Below are positions 11,726 to 23,538 of a stretch of DNA of 64,000 nucleotides, piece after piece. How positions within the stretch are numbered: the first letter of the stretch is position 1; every line of letters begins with the position of its first letter. Source of the stretch: Ulva prolifera (taxonomy: Eukaryota; Chlorophyta; Ulvophyceae; Ulvales; Ulvaceae). A program made the position numbers and the translations under genes. The notes beneath the pieces were generated by a model. That model searched no databases. It was given only the letters and a program-made list of their open reading frames with translations, and had not been told where the DNA came from. The stretch spans positions 8,278,842 to 8,342,841 of the forward strand of contig CM041197.1 of NCBI GenBank assembly GCA_023078555.1. The letters run 5' to 3'.

Positions 11726-12895
11726 GGCAACGAGGGAGTACGATTATTTTCTGTAACAAAGGACTGAGACGGTGGTCAAGGATGATAAACAACACCTACA
11801 TGCCGGCGACGGAGATGATCTTGTTCACATGAACGGTTCCCGGCTGATGACGTGCACAGCGGCACTGGGTCAGCGTTCACATGTCGTGGCGTACAAGAGT
11901 TCTCCTTTTAAGGCGAGGTCGGGGCAGCATGACGTGCTTCACAGTCGTGTCCACGAGTGTAGCTCTGGACTGATGTCGGCAGTTGGTTGCTCCTTCGGCA
12001 TTCCGCCACTGATTCACACCGGCAACGGGCGAATTTTCATGTTTTGGGCTTTGTGCACGTATGGATTTTAACACATGTGGCCCCCGTCGCAATTGATACT
12101 CAGTGCAATTCCCTGGATTGGCTCCCTGGATTGGGAACACGTTACAGGCACGAAAACCCGGCTCGATTCAAGGTGGGCCATCAAACCTCGCTTATGAAGG
12201 GTCAAATCGTGTCATGCGATGAATTGTCGCTGCAAGGTGCTGTTTGTATTCTCCTGCACATATCACATCATCTGTGGCAAGAGACCAATGACCCGAACAT
12301 GGCACACACCATCCCGACATGAAAGGTATGTTTTGGCAGATGAAGCTGTACTTGGTGCGCTGATTTGCGATGGAGGTGACACGTGGTCTTCTCAGCAGGT
12401 GGCTCACCCATGGGATCTAGACCCAACTTCCATGCACATCAGGAAGCTTTCCTGTATCACATGCGGAATTCTACAGAGTGCCATGTCCTGATAAGGCTCC
12501 AAAGCTACAAATCCAATACAGCATGCATAAGTGGCAGGGTAATGGTGTGTGAATCGACTGAGCTGTGCCGCAGCGCTGTGTACATTCCACCAGGCTGTGT
12601 GAGAGACCCAGGGACCTAAACCCTCTGTCCAGGCTGCAGAAAGCAGGAAGCCAGCCCATTCTGTCACCTACGTGAATCCTTGCAGCTGTCACATCAGAAT
12701 ATGCTTCCACATTGGTTGCTCCTTGCAGATATCACATCAGAGCATCCTCATGCATACGCTCGAGCATTTGCCCGCATTTCGCCCTACCAAATTCGTGAGA
12801 TTATGTCATGGAAAGATGGTATGGGTGACAGGGACAGAGGCGAGGAGGCAGGTAGCGCCGCAGGCAAGATGGTGTGCCTCTGACATCCTGGCCCC
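11726..12895. other. 5' flank of copy B, no gene seen
   Basis: The first 700 bases resemble the flank of copy A (5500-6270), so the shared promoter of the seven-TM pair probably lies here. The rest is unique and without a supported exon. Confidence 0.45.
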
Positions 12896-12903
12896 ACATG
12901 CAC

Positions 12904-13182
12904 AGGACGGTATAAAAGCTACCCCATCCTTTTCAGGAGGGCGTGGGTTCGATTCTGAGTGCACTCTAGGGAATCGAAACGGCCGTGTGTGACCACCTTG
13001 CTTAGCACAGGTGGAGGCCCTGTGAGATGTGTGTGGTCGTCTGAGGGGGGTTTCCAGGTGGTTCACCCCTTCGGCGTATGTGGTCCCGTTCATTCGCGAA
13101 GTCCCAAAAACTACTGCGATCCGCGGAGTCGTCAATGTCCTGTTCAGGATACGGCTCAGTAAAGTCAGATCTACTTTACTTT
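12904..13182 (+). mobile_element. SINE-like element, full-length copy with 8 bp target duplication
   Basis: Direct repeats acatgcac at 12896-12903 and 13183-13190 bracket 279 bp. The 5' part carries a tRNA B-box-like ggttcgattc inside ggcgtgggttcgattctgag, preceded by a small stem (atccttttcaggag). The body contains cccttcggcgtatgtggtcc and the 3' end is ctactttactt. Related copies are at 30791-31027 (-) and about 52230-52455 (+), with fragments at 7106, 44460 and 47413. A clear A box was not found, so the tRNA origin is an inference. Confidence 0.65.
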
Positions 13183-13590
13183 ACATGCACCACTACACCA
13201 TATTGCCAGGACCATTCTCCAAACTGGCCCGGCTGGATTTTAAAGTGCAGCACGCACATCTCGATCGGACACCTATTGGACCACACCTCCAGGACCACAC
13301 CTCCCCAGCAATGAGTTCGCACGGCACACTGCAGTAGGACAAGCTGCTGGACAGGACAGGACAGGACAGCTGGCCAGTAGATATCAGTAGCCTTCAGTCA
13401 ACACCACCGTGGTGTGACGGCACAATGGCCAGTAATGAAGCCCGCGCCCGGTTGCCAAGCAGTGCAGTCCCCGACGATGTGCACGCGCACACAGATGTGC
13501 ATACATGCACACCACACGCGACCGAACTCACTGCAGTAGGACAAGGCTGTGTCAAGGGAATTCTGTGTTACGCAACCATTGTATGTATGT

Positions 13591-14035
13591 AGTTACGAAG
13601 GACAGAGGCCGGGCACGGAGCTTGTTCTCAGAACCCACTCGCAAATCCACTCACTAGTTCATGGCACTAGGCCGGGCACAAGCGCGTACCACAGCCCTGC
13701 CTGTGATGGCCAGCCAGCGATTGAAGCCCCTCACGGAGCACACACGCATCCCCTTTGCCCAACGCCACACTCAACCGGCGCAAAGCATTCGTCACAACCC
13801 AACCACGGTCCACCACACCACACCACAGCAGGACGCAACCTCCGCCAACCGATTCAAGTTTTCCATAGCAGGCTGTCCCAGCCGACCATGCGTCTCATGC
13901 AACAACGGCACAAAACTATTTGCATCAGGGTCATACGCACGCTAAGCATTGCGCATGCGTTTCTGCACGCCTCGCACAACCTCAGCTGACCCGTCCTCCC
14001 GGGCCGCCCGGCTGCAATAGGTACCAGCACAGGGG
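13591..14035 (-). mobile_element. LINE 3' fragment, 445 bp
   Basis: Reverse complement of the 3' end of the element at 57103-58095. The tail (agttacgaaggacagaggcc on the plus strand) is at 13591. Translated similarity includes TPVLVPIAAGRPGRTG against TPVLIPIAAERPGRTG. Imperfect flanking repeats are tgtatgtatgt (13580-13590) and tgtatgtacgg (14036-14046). The reading frame is decayed. Confidence 0.75.
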
Positions 14036-17000
14036 TGTATGTACGGCCCGGGGTCGCGAGCACACCCCAACCGCTCCCACATCTGGTGCATACTGTGATC
14101 TCACATGCAGGTGGGAGCTCCGCCAGGGCAGGCTGTGATACCATCGCGATGCAGCAGTGCACAGCTGGGAGGTCGACTTCTGACTGAACCTGTGGCGGTC
14201 GCTGGCCGCAGCTTAAGAATTCTGTGGTGCACACTGGCAACAGGGTGACCGTGGTGAACACTGGAGTGGCAACGGATGCTCACTGAGTGGGGTGGCTCAA
14301 AACTGTTCCACAGTCCACGTGGCGTCAACAGATGTAGGGGCTGTACTCAAACACACAGCGGTGATCACCTCCGCATGTACCTGGGCCGCGAGGTTCTCCT
14401 GCACATGTGCTATGCCTGTGGTGCCGACCTGCCTCTCCGAGCTTGCCGCGAGACTCAGTGAGTGAGTGCCAGGTGTGACTGGTGATGCAGCATGCTGGGC
14501 AGCTGCGTGGCCGAGGTACCATGTGGTACATATGCATCCGTGTACGGGTGGTCATGCATGTGTGAGGCGCAATTTGAAGGCCTCCGGCTGGATGTGCTCG
14601 CGGAACTGTGCAGCGCGAACGGTTCGCCTGTGGGGATATCTTGCAAACGACCTCTCGCACACAGTACTAGTCTGGCAGCTATAGCTACAGCTACATCCTA
14701 GCCATGCGCCGTGTGGTGCTGTAGCGTGGGACCCGCCGTACTCGAGAGCCTGATCATGAGCTTGATCAGGCTTCCTAAACTTGGGGCAGCTGCTCTGCAT
14801 GCAGGCCTGCCCGGGCAACCGTCACATAATATTGGCAAGTGCAACCGTAACGCATGGCGGGCCCCGCGGGAGCTTGGCACGCGAACGCACTGGTTGAGAC
14901 AGGGCTAGGTGCGCGCGTGCGCTCTCAAGGCCCTAATATGTGATGCTAACCTTGCATCCTGGTGCCAGTCGGCGCCGAGGCGAGGCACTTGCCTGGCAGA
15001 CCGCAACCCATTGTGAGCTACATGCGGCAAGCGCGGCCCTCGTGGCCACACCACGTGAACACCTCGCGAGTTTGAAACGACTGCTCGAGAGTGCATGCAT
15101 ACGTCAGAGCACCATGGACACATGTGTGAGCTCGAATGGTCGACCACGTCATGCAGCGGTCCAGGGAGCAGCATGACAAATTGGCGGCACCGCTGGCTCC
15201 ACCGTATGATGGCCAGCACTGCCAGTGTAAGACGGTGCCAGGCAGGCCCCATGGGATCACCTGCATGTCCTGGACCGCCGACAAACGGGAATCAGCTGTT
15301 ACGGAGGGCCTGGTGGTGCGGTGTGCATGCATGACCGCATGTGTCGATCTCACTCATGTCCGCGATTGCCCGAGAGAGCCTTTTGCGCTTCTGTACAAAT
15401 ACGCAGCGCTTGTCCACGCCAGACGCTAGCATCGTACACTATCCAGCTGATTTAATTTCTGTCCTGACAGCCGCAGTGTTATCCAGTATCTCGCTGGGCG
15501 CGGGTATTTAATTGAAAGGACAGGACAGCGACAGCTAGAAGCGCTTCAGCACACGGCACGGTCCCAATTGAAGCACCAACGATGCCAAGCTTAAGGTGAG
15601 GCTTCTCTGCAAAGCTCTGGGCGGTCTGCACGCGGCTGTGACCAGCTACACAGCCATTGCCGGAACTCGTGCCATCCGCGAGTCCGATATTGAACTCCGA
15701 GCGCGCCCGCGCGACTTCTGCACATCGATGTTGACGCAGAGCACATACCGCGCCAGCGGAAGGTACACGAGGTGTGCATAGCATAGTGGTATAGCAGCCG
15801 CAATGGATGCAAGCGTGCGGCGAGCTGTGCCTGTCAGTGACTCGGTGCACCGGTTCCATATGGTGGCGCCGGAGTGCAGTTTGAACGCTGCAGCGCTGCG
15901 CTGGTTGCGCTCGGCCACACGCTGGCCGACAGCCCACTGCATCTCTCGACGCAGCCACGGCCCACAGCCCTAGGTTGCTTGTGTGTTTTCACGCATCGCG
16001 ACGCGAGATGTACGTGAGATTGATCCGCGAACCGCTGCCGTGAGGTCTCGGATGCGTGTGGTGCCATGCATTGCCGCGCGGGAGACTGAGCGCCGTCCCG
16101 GCAGCTGCGCCGCGAGAATCCGGGATGCGTGCCAAGCGATGCGTGCACACGAGTTTTCGAGTTCGCGATGCGTAGATGGGTGTACGCATTCACGTGCACA
16201 TCGCCCAAGCGTTACCCTCGTTAGACCTCAGCGCCATGCAGGATGCGCGCGTATGCATCCGTACTCGCGCACGCGTATGTCGTATTCTACGGCGCAGCCG
16301 CGGTGAGACTGGGTCGCAGCCGCCCCCACGCACCGTTTGCCCCCGTAGCCACCAGCTACGTATACGGCAGGCTTAACCGCTCTATGCGAATGGCGCACAC
16401 CCGGAGTGCGAATTCATGCTGAGTGCGCGAGTGGTAGTGCACGCGCGGATCTGGATACGAATGTGTTACAATGAATGACTAGGTGCGACTGTGATCGTGG
16501 TGTTCAGTTGGCGTGGTGCCGGGGCGGCTGCTCCTTGTGGCATCCCAGCGGCGGCGCTGCATGCAGACAGCGTGCTCACAGAAGTACATGTGAACCAGCC
16601 GCTGTGAACGGCGGTGCGTACGAGGGTGACGTTGGACGCGGATGTGAACGTTGTAATGCACGAATAAGCATGCATTCCACGCCATGTCCGCGAGTCTAGC
16701 TTCTGCTTCTGGCGTCCACCCCGCGACTGTGCATGCGCCGGTGATCGTGTTGAACACCTTGGGATCATGTGCTCGTGATGTGCACAGTGCATTACACCAG
16801 CTCGACGGACGATTTGCAAGGTCAGGCCAGTGCATGTGTAATTGTGGTCCTGCATCACCACATATGTACATATGTATGCAAATGACCCTGGTAGGACCCT
16901 AGGGTGAGACTGCAGGGTGTGGTGCCTGCAAGCAAGGCCACAGAATCTGAGATTGCATCTGCATCTGAGCCATGTGTGTGGGGTCCTGACCTGTGCCTGC

Positions 17001-17935
17001 AGCTGTTGGGGCCTTCAGTGTGTCTTGAGCAGTGGGAGCAATGCATACAACCAGAGCTGCCATACAGCAGCACAACTGCAGTGGATACATAATCAGAGCA
17101 TGACCAATTGCATAATGCTGTCCCTGTACATCTGCAGTGGGTGGTAGTACCAGTGTGTGTGTGTAATGCAGTCTCCACCTGTCTGCAGCATCCTGTTGCT
17201 TGGACACTGGGGGGGCAGCCAGAGTGATTGGCTCAGCTTGAGCCAGGGGTCATTGAGCTAGGGCAGATTTTTGAACCCTGGGCATGTGGCCCTGCAGTGT
17301 ATGCTTGCCCAGTACTGTTTCCTGTCCTGGCCAAACAGTCAAAATGTGTGAGACAGGGCAGTGCCCCTGACTGCTGCTGCAGACACACAGTGGTATGTGT
17401 TGATGCATTCACAAAGTGTGTTGGTGCATTCAAAAGGTGATCCGTTGTCCAGGCCTAGACTGTCATACAGTTGCACCTGTCTCTCACAAGTGACAGATAC
17501 AGCAGTCCTTAGTACTATATGCATGCACTCGAGGCATACAGTGTGTTACAAGGACAAAGGCAGCAAGTCGGGCATACAGTGTGCAGCTGCACTCCGCAGC
17601 AGAGGCTCTAAGCAGCCTCTCAGCAGCAGGCAAGAGGCTGTCTGTGAGAGTGCCTGGAACCCCTGGGTGCTTGCAGTGTCACGATGACCCAACAACAGTC
17701 ATCTTGTTATGAGGTAGTCAATCAGCTCTGCATCTGCACCTGCATTAGCTCAAGCCAGATTGAGTGGTGGTGCTTGCCTGTCTCCTGTGCCTGCTGTCAA
17801 AGCTGTGACGGAAGTGGAGCATTCCCCCTCAGCCACTATTGCACACAGCAGCACACGCAAGCACCCTCTAGCCACCCGCCGCTCTGACTCTGCCCTTGTC
17901 AGCGTGACGCCCTCACAGTTGCAACGTTTGTGCAG
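14036..17935. other. Gene-poor stretch
   Basis: About 3.9 kb without a supported exon. Short ORFs lack splice-site and family support. The last few hundred bases should contain the promoter and first exon of the cysteine-rich gene that starts its visible coding at 17936. TGCATG-type words are frequent. Confidence 0.4.
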
Positions 17936-20900
17936 GAACACCACCGCGAAGGTCGCGGCCGTGGCATGCGTGCTGCTGCAGTCCCTAGCGCCGGGCGTGC
18001 TAGCCGGGGACCCGGTAGCCACCGGCGCCCTCCCACGGCTCCAACACGGCGGCGGCGGCGACTCCGGCCTGAGCCAGGAGTTCCACCGCCACCTCATGAG
18101 CTTCGACGTCAGCGCCGGCGTGAAGGGCAGCGGCTGCGGCGGGAACTTCCAGAAGTGCTGCCCGGAGGACACCTGCGGCGAGCCGACGCTGACGTGCGTG
18201 CAGAGCACGACGTGCCTGAAGTGCGGCACCAGCGGCCGGCACGTGTGCACCGCGGAGGGCACCGAGCCGTGTGGCGCGGGCCTCGTGGACCGGCAGGGCA
18301 TCTGCTTCACGGACTTCGGCATCTCGTTCGGGGGCAGCGGCCCCGGGGCGCCGCCTCCTCTCGGGTCGTACGGCGGCCCTCCGCCCGCGCCCGCACCGAC
18401 CCCCGACCCCGAGCCTGAGCCTGTTCCTGGGTGCGTTTCTGGGCTTCTGTGGCTGCGGGGTGCTGTGCACAACTCAGGTTGCAGGTTGGTGGATCTGCCA
18501 GTTGGGCAGTGTTGCAGTGACAGTGTCTGACAGACCAGGCCTGCCTCACAAATTGAGGCTGGCAGCTGCATGGCATTGAAGTGCATCACCATTTCCATCA
18601 GTCATCTATGGGACAACACCACTCCTTGAGTGGTGTTTGGTAGTAGCACGTTCAACGCATCAGACAAGTGCCATGCTGTACCCACATTCGCGCCCGATCT
18701 GTGCACAGCTGTTACGGCAGAGTGAAATAATGTCATGTATATGCGTCCTCATGGGCTGGTGAGACATCCGGCTCGTGCATGCACGCGCCAAGCGCGCCGG
18801 CGCCTAGCGCACGCCTGCCTTGCGCAAGCCACTGGTATTTCGAAGATGCGAATATCGAGCTGCTGCAATGAGAGCTTGCACTCAGGCGAGCGAGCTGAAC
18901 TGTCGCGATGCACGGCACAGCGACACCAAACCGTCTCTGCCCAGAACCTTCGCCAAGCTACTGTCGCCATGCTGATCGAATCCAGGGGCTCGCGGCGAAT
19001 CTCGCAGTGGCAATCTCGAGATGCGGAGTGCCCATCGCGTTAGGCGACAACGCAACCGACAGACTTTTGCAGGTCTCGGTCGAGATCTCAATGAGATCAT
19101 CTCATGTATTGTCAGGCACTGGGCCTTGAGGCCTGCGATGCCAGTTTCAATGTACTTGATGCGCCGCCGATTTCATTGCTTGTATGCGCTGGGTCACAGA
19201 TTCGCGGTGCACATATGTCAACTCCAATGTCAAGTCTACGTCGCGTGACCAGACTGCACGCCTCTGAATCGCCCTGCATGCCTTCGTCAACGGTTGCAGC
19301 ACGACTGATGCGCAGCATTTGTCCATGACACACGGGGGGTCGCTCATGGGCTCATCTCATCCGCTTCAGACCGCTTGCACGCGCTTCCTCGTGTCGACCA
19401 TCGGGCATGCATGCTGCCGACTTGCCTGTTGCTGGGAAAGTCCCACGCCATAGCACAGCACTCAGCCAGTGATTGTTTTCATCTCACGTAACGATATGAT
19501 ATGTTTTTTCTCCAGCATCATGCGAACACCTGCATGTTGTTTACCAGACATGTGATTTAAAATTACCTACACGGTATCTGGAGGGGGGTCGGCACTCAGG
19601 CCTCATGCACGTCCAATTGAACCGCGAGCAGCTCAGAACGCTCGAGACATCGCTGGGAACGTCTATAGACTCACAATAACCTTCTGAATGCTGCTGTATC
19701 TTTTGTTAAACTCGCTGGGCGAAATGGACCTTTGGCCCGAAATCCGTGTGCATGGCTGGGCGAAAAGCCCCATTGTGCCCAGCGAGCGCGAGAACGCGCC
19801 CAGCGGGACCGGAAGCATGCCCAATGGCCTCAGAACACCCTTATATGCCTGTAATGCATCCTGATGCGTTATAAATGGTCTACGTGTTGCTGCGGGCGCT
19901 ACTAGTACATGCTCTGCCATGTTTGCTTCCCTTGGACATCATCGACCGCGTCGTTAGGAGCTATTACGCACAGAATAATTACCGGAGATAGTTGACATGG
20001 CTTTCCGGGTCTGGCGAGACTGTTGCTTGCCCGATGTGGCTGGGGGGCAGCTTGGCTGCTGCAATTTGTACTCCACAGCGCTGGGCGTTGTCAACAGTTG
20101 ATCACAACAGAGCCAAGCACAGGTTCTACAGCACATCAGATTGCCATGTCCTGATAGCATGTGTGATACTTGTCCTTCCATCCAGCGTATTTGTGATGAC
20201 CTGGTTGCATACATGTGACACTCTGTACCACTGGAAATCAGTGTATCGCCTTCGTCAACAGATCAGGCATCAGGACCAGATCAGGACCATGGCAGAGTCT
20301 TAAGGACCATGGTAGACTGTCTCTGGTAACACTGTGCGTGGATCTACTGCATGATGGTGTGGATTCAGGCGAACAATGACGTGCCTACGCAAGCCTTCCA
20401 TTCTGTAGAATGGTGTTTGCTTGCAGACCATGCTGATGATAGGCATGTACATTTCAAATTTGTATTCTGATCGCTTTTGAAGAACATGTCTGGTCGGTGG
20501 TGCTGCTGTCCCTTCGATCTTAAGGTGCAAAGGTGCACTGCTAAGCAGTACTGCATGCTACACTGACTGACCCGAAGGTTCACTCAGTACCGTATGGGCA
20601 GGCACCAAAGCGTGGGTAGTCTCACAACAATGCCATCTTAAGATGAAGTTCACAACACTGGAGCTGCTGTGATGTTTTGAGTATCTCTGCAAGGAGCACG
20701 TCGCCCACCTGCTCTTTGATCACCACACAAGACAGCTGCATATGTGTCAATAGTCCGGTAAGCTAGTCGAAATCATGGTAATCGATGGGATGTTTCCCGG
20801 TAGTATGGACGCCCGCCATGACGCTGGTCGGACGCGAACACCGCACGGTGACACAAGTCGAGGTGGCAGCCAGTTGAACATCAGGGCAACATATTATGGT

Positions 20901-21954
20901 GTTTTTCGAGTGCTCTCTGCCCACTGAGCACGATGGGCATACGCTGGGCACCGTTTGAGGCCATCTGAGGCGTCGCTGGGCAAAACGGGCTTTTTGGTCC
21001 AAAAATCCCGGTTTCGCTGGGCGTTTTCACCTGTTTCGCCCACACTACATAAAATCGATTCAGAAGGTTATTGCGAGTCTATAGGACTTTTCCTTGTGTT
21101 CTGGAGCGCTCTGAGGTGCTCGCGGTTCAATTGGACGTGCATGAGGCCTGAGTGCCGACCCCCCTGTATCTGGAGGGCTAGCAGTCATAGGCAGCCACAT
21201 CCTGCGGCACAAAGGGAATGTTAGTCAGCCATGCAAGGGCGTGTCCGCATCCAGAAAGCTATCCACACATCTGGCATGGTTTGCTGGTACCTGCCACTCC
21301 GTACCAGCAAACCAGCAAACCCAGCACGTAACCTCTGCCAACCTTCTTGTGTTCCCTTGCCACACAACTGTGCATGCTTTGAAGCGCCCGTGCATACTCT
21401 CTCCCGCTCCGTGTGCTTCCTTTGTCTCGCATCAGCAGTCCGCTACAAACAAAGCACCATTCGTGCTCGAACGCCAACACCCCATCAACTCGCCATATCG
21501 CACCGGATGGCACCAGATCCGCCCCGCAGCTCCAGACCCTGACGCGGGCGGCCATGCGTGCAGGGAGGACGGCACCGGCGGTGAGGACTGCGGCGTCGGC
21601 TTCGCGCCATGCTGCGACGGCTCCTGCAACGACGGCCTCGTGTGCCGCTTCGGCGAGATCTGCGTGGAGTGCGGCGCGTTTGCGCAGACCGCCTGCGACG
21701 GCGACAAGCCCTGCGACGATGGCCTCACCGCCTTCAACGACGTCTGCCTCCAGGACACCGGCAAGGGCGGGCCCTCGCCCACCCCGAGGGACCCCAGCGA
21801 CGGCTCCGGCGACGATGGCGAGCCCACCGACAAGACGGGCGGCGCGATTGCGACAACGTCCGGGAGCAAGGGCTCTTTCACCAGCATCACCAGGATCCCG
21901 TCAGCGCACAAGAAGGCCGACAAGCCGGAGCTTGAGCTGCGGGCGTGGGGCTAA
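17936..21954 (+). CDS. Secreted cysteine-rich two-module protein, unknown function
   Basis: Exons 17936-18430 and 21564-21954 join in phase 2 (CCTGG/gtgcgt, then gcgtgcag/G). Exon 1 opens after a good acceptor (gtttgtgcag) with G AACACC; if an upstream exon ends in AT, the ATG is split by the intron and the protein starts MNTTAKVAAVACVLL, a convincing signal peptide ending near VLAG. That upstream exon was not found. Each exon then encodes one copy of a cysteine module: exon 1 has CGGNFQKCC..C..C..C..CG..C..C..GL..C, exon 2 has CGVGFAPCC..C..C..C..CG..C..C..GL..C. Exon 1 ends in a Pro-rich linker (PAPTPDPEPEPVPG). The C-terminus is Ser/Gly/Lys-rich and the stop is TAA at 21952. It is likely exported or vacuolar. 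The intron holds a DNA transposon. Confidence 0.6.
18431..19573. other. First part of the cysteine-rich gene's intron
   Basis: About 1.1 kb of intron before the transposon insertion. No exon supported; several small frames lack splice context. Confidence 0.4.
19582..21165. mobile_element. Non-autonomous DNA transposon, 1584 bp, long inverted repeats
   Basis: The ends are AGGGGGGTCGGCACTCAGG and its inverse. Inverted similarity runs for about 110 bp, to the point where both arms read aataaccttctgaat. Perfect 8 bp direct repeats gtatctgg flank it at 19574-19581 and 21166-21173. The inner edges carry repeated GCTGGGC words in both orientations (near 19714, 19757, 19778, 20952, 20972 and 21015), like subterminal transposase-binding arrays. 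No transposase reading frame is present. The 8 bp duplication allows hAT or another 8 bp superfamily, but the termini are not the usual CA..TG, so the superfamily is left open. Confidence 0.85.
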
Positions 21955-23538
21955 GTGCCTCCACGGCTCCGCGCCCGCAGACTTGCATTTGCGGGCGAGA
22001 CGGGGCGCGCGAGACGGACAGGGTGGCGCTCGGGGCCAGGGGGGGGGCAGGAGGGTGAGGGCAGGTACACATGCATGCGGGCACATGGCTTGCGTGTGAG
22101 CAGCGTGGGGGAGGGGCGTTGGTGTGGGGCTGCAGGGCCGCTGGGACGCGGTGCAGCTCGAATCGTGATGTGTACACAACTCTGTGGGCATTGTGGGGTG
22201 CAGCTGAAGCATGTTGCCTGGAGACTAGTCTTGGCACGAGCTGCTGGGTGACGTTTCTGCTGACAAGCCTCCCGTTTGTGGTGGCCTGGGGTCAAGCGCC
22301 GCGAGGCGTCAGGGCATCGAGTTGCGGGGGAGTGTGGGGAGAGGGAAGGGGGTGGGGGGGGTTGCGCAAGGAGTTGAGGGAACTAGCCGATGCAGGTGCT
22401 GACTGGACTGCGCTGACTAGACTGCTCCTTCTGTGCGCATTGCTCCTCTCGGGAGCAAGGAAGCTTCGAACAGTTCGCGGTCGACGTCGTCTGGCCCGAT
22501 CATTCATGTGTGTCTATTTTCAGGGACTTTTCAGGGAGTTTCAGGGATTTCCGGGGACCGTGGTGTGATTCTGCCGTGCTGGGGGCCAGGGGTGGCTAGG
22601 TGCCGAAGTGTTGGCCGTACGGTGCACGCGGCGGGGGCCGGGCATCGCTGGCTGAGAGATGGTGCAGACCTGGCCGTTGAATGTGCTGCGAGTGTGGGGT
22701 CTCCTTGCAAGCATAAGAGACGGCTGGGCGGGCTGGTGAGCTGCAGTGAGCTCTCGCGGCCTGGCCCAGCCGGGTGCCTGCGGCCGGTTCAGAGCGGCAG
22801 GTGCGGCCGTGCGGTGAGGACCACACAGCAAGCGGCTGTGGCACGGCCATGCATATGGAAATGGCCATTTACTGCTTGACCTATCGGTCTCGCTTTTCTT
22901 TTTCTGATTCGATTGGTTTGTTCTGCAAAGCGCTCGTGACAGCGCACGTGGCAGAGACGCGGGTGTCTGCTGCCGGTTTGCTGTTTACTAGAACTCCGAT
23001 GATTGTGGCTACGGTGATGCCACCCGTGCCAGCAACAGCATTTGTAACAATAAGTGGCATTCTTACAGTGCGCGCAGCATGCGCATCTTGTGGGGATCTT
23101 GGTCCTTGCGCACGCCATCATTGCCATGTTACACCGAAGAGTGCTGCAGGGCGCCGACTGAATTGAAGCAAAAAAATGCTGCTTGCATATACCTGGTGCA
23201 TGCGTTGCAAGAGCCCAATTCATTCATTGGCCAGTGTAGCGTGCAACAGTGAAAATGATCATCTTCGATGTGAATCCATTCATTAGCTACATCAAATTCG
23301 GATAAGAACCTGAGTGAAAAGGGACCCAGTGAGGCACAGCTGAAGGATTGCCTCCTTGTCCTGAAGGAGTGCCTCCTCGTCAGCATGGCTCCTGACTACA
23401 GCAATAATCATGAAATTGTGCCAAGGAGACAGCTCAGTGATTGTGAGCTGGCCTGACATGAAATGGACGCCCTGTCTCACAACCGAGACACTCAGCTGCA
23501 TCTATGGATTTCAGTGCCATGCACAGTAAGGCGGAGAG
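21955..23538. other. Between the cysteine-rich gene and the uncertain minus-strand gene
   Basis: G-rich 3' flank and intergenic DNA. One possible minus-strand exon, about 23308-23472 (acceptor gagacag; reads GVHFMSGQLTITELSPWHNF), could belong to the uncertain gene upstream of CRTISO, but its joins are not established. Confidence 0.35.

Larger units (their letters stand above)
7915..12450. repeat. Segmental tandem duplication, unit 2
   Basis: Collinear with 155-6400. It contains the decayed hydrolase exon (8186-8431) and the intact seven-TM gene (9232-11725). Relative to unit 1 it lacks the hydrolase exon equivalent to 325-591: the flanking intron sequence (gctgcgctgtgcagg near 8015) follows almost directly on the upstream segment. 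Confidence 0.8.

Noticed and set aside
12920-12970. A tRNA gene suggested by ggttcgattc
   Set aside because: No acceptor stem, D arm or A box can be folded; the motif is part of the dispersed SINE-like repeat.
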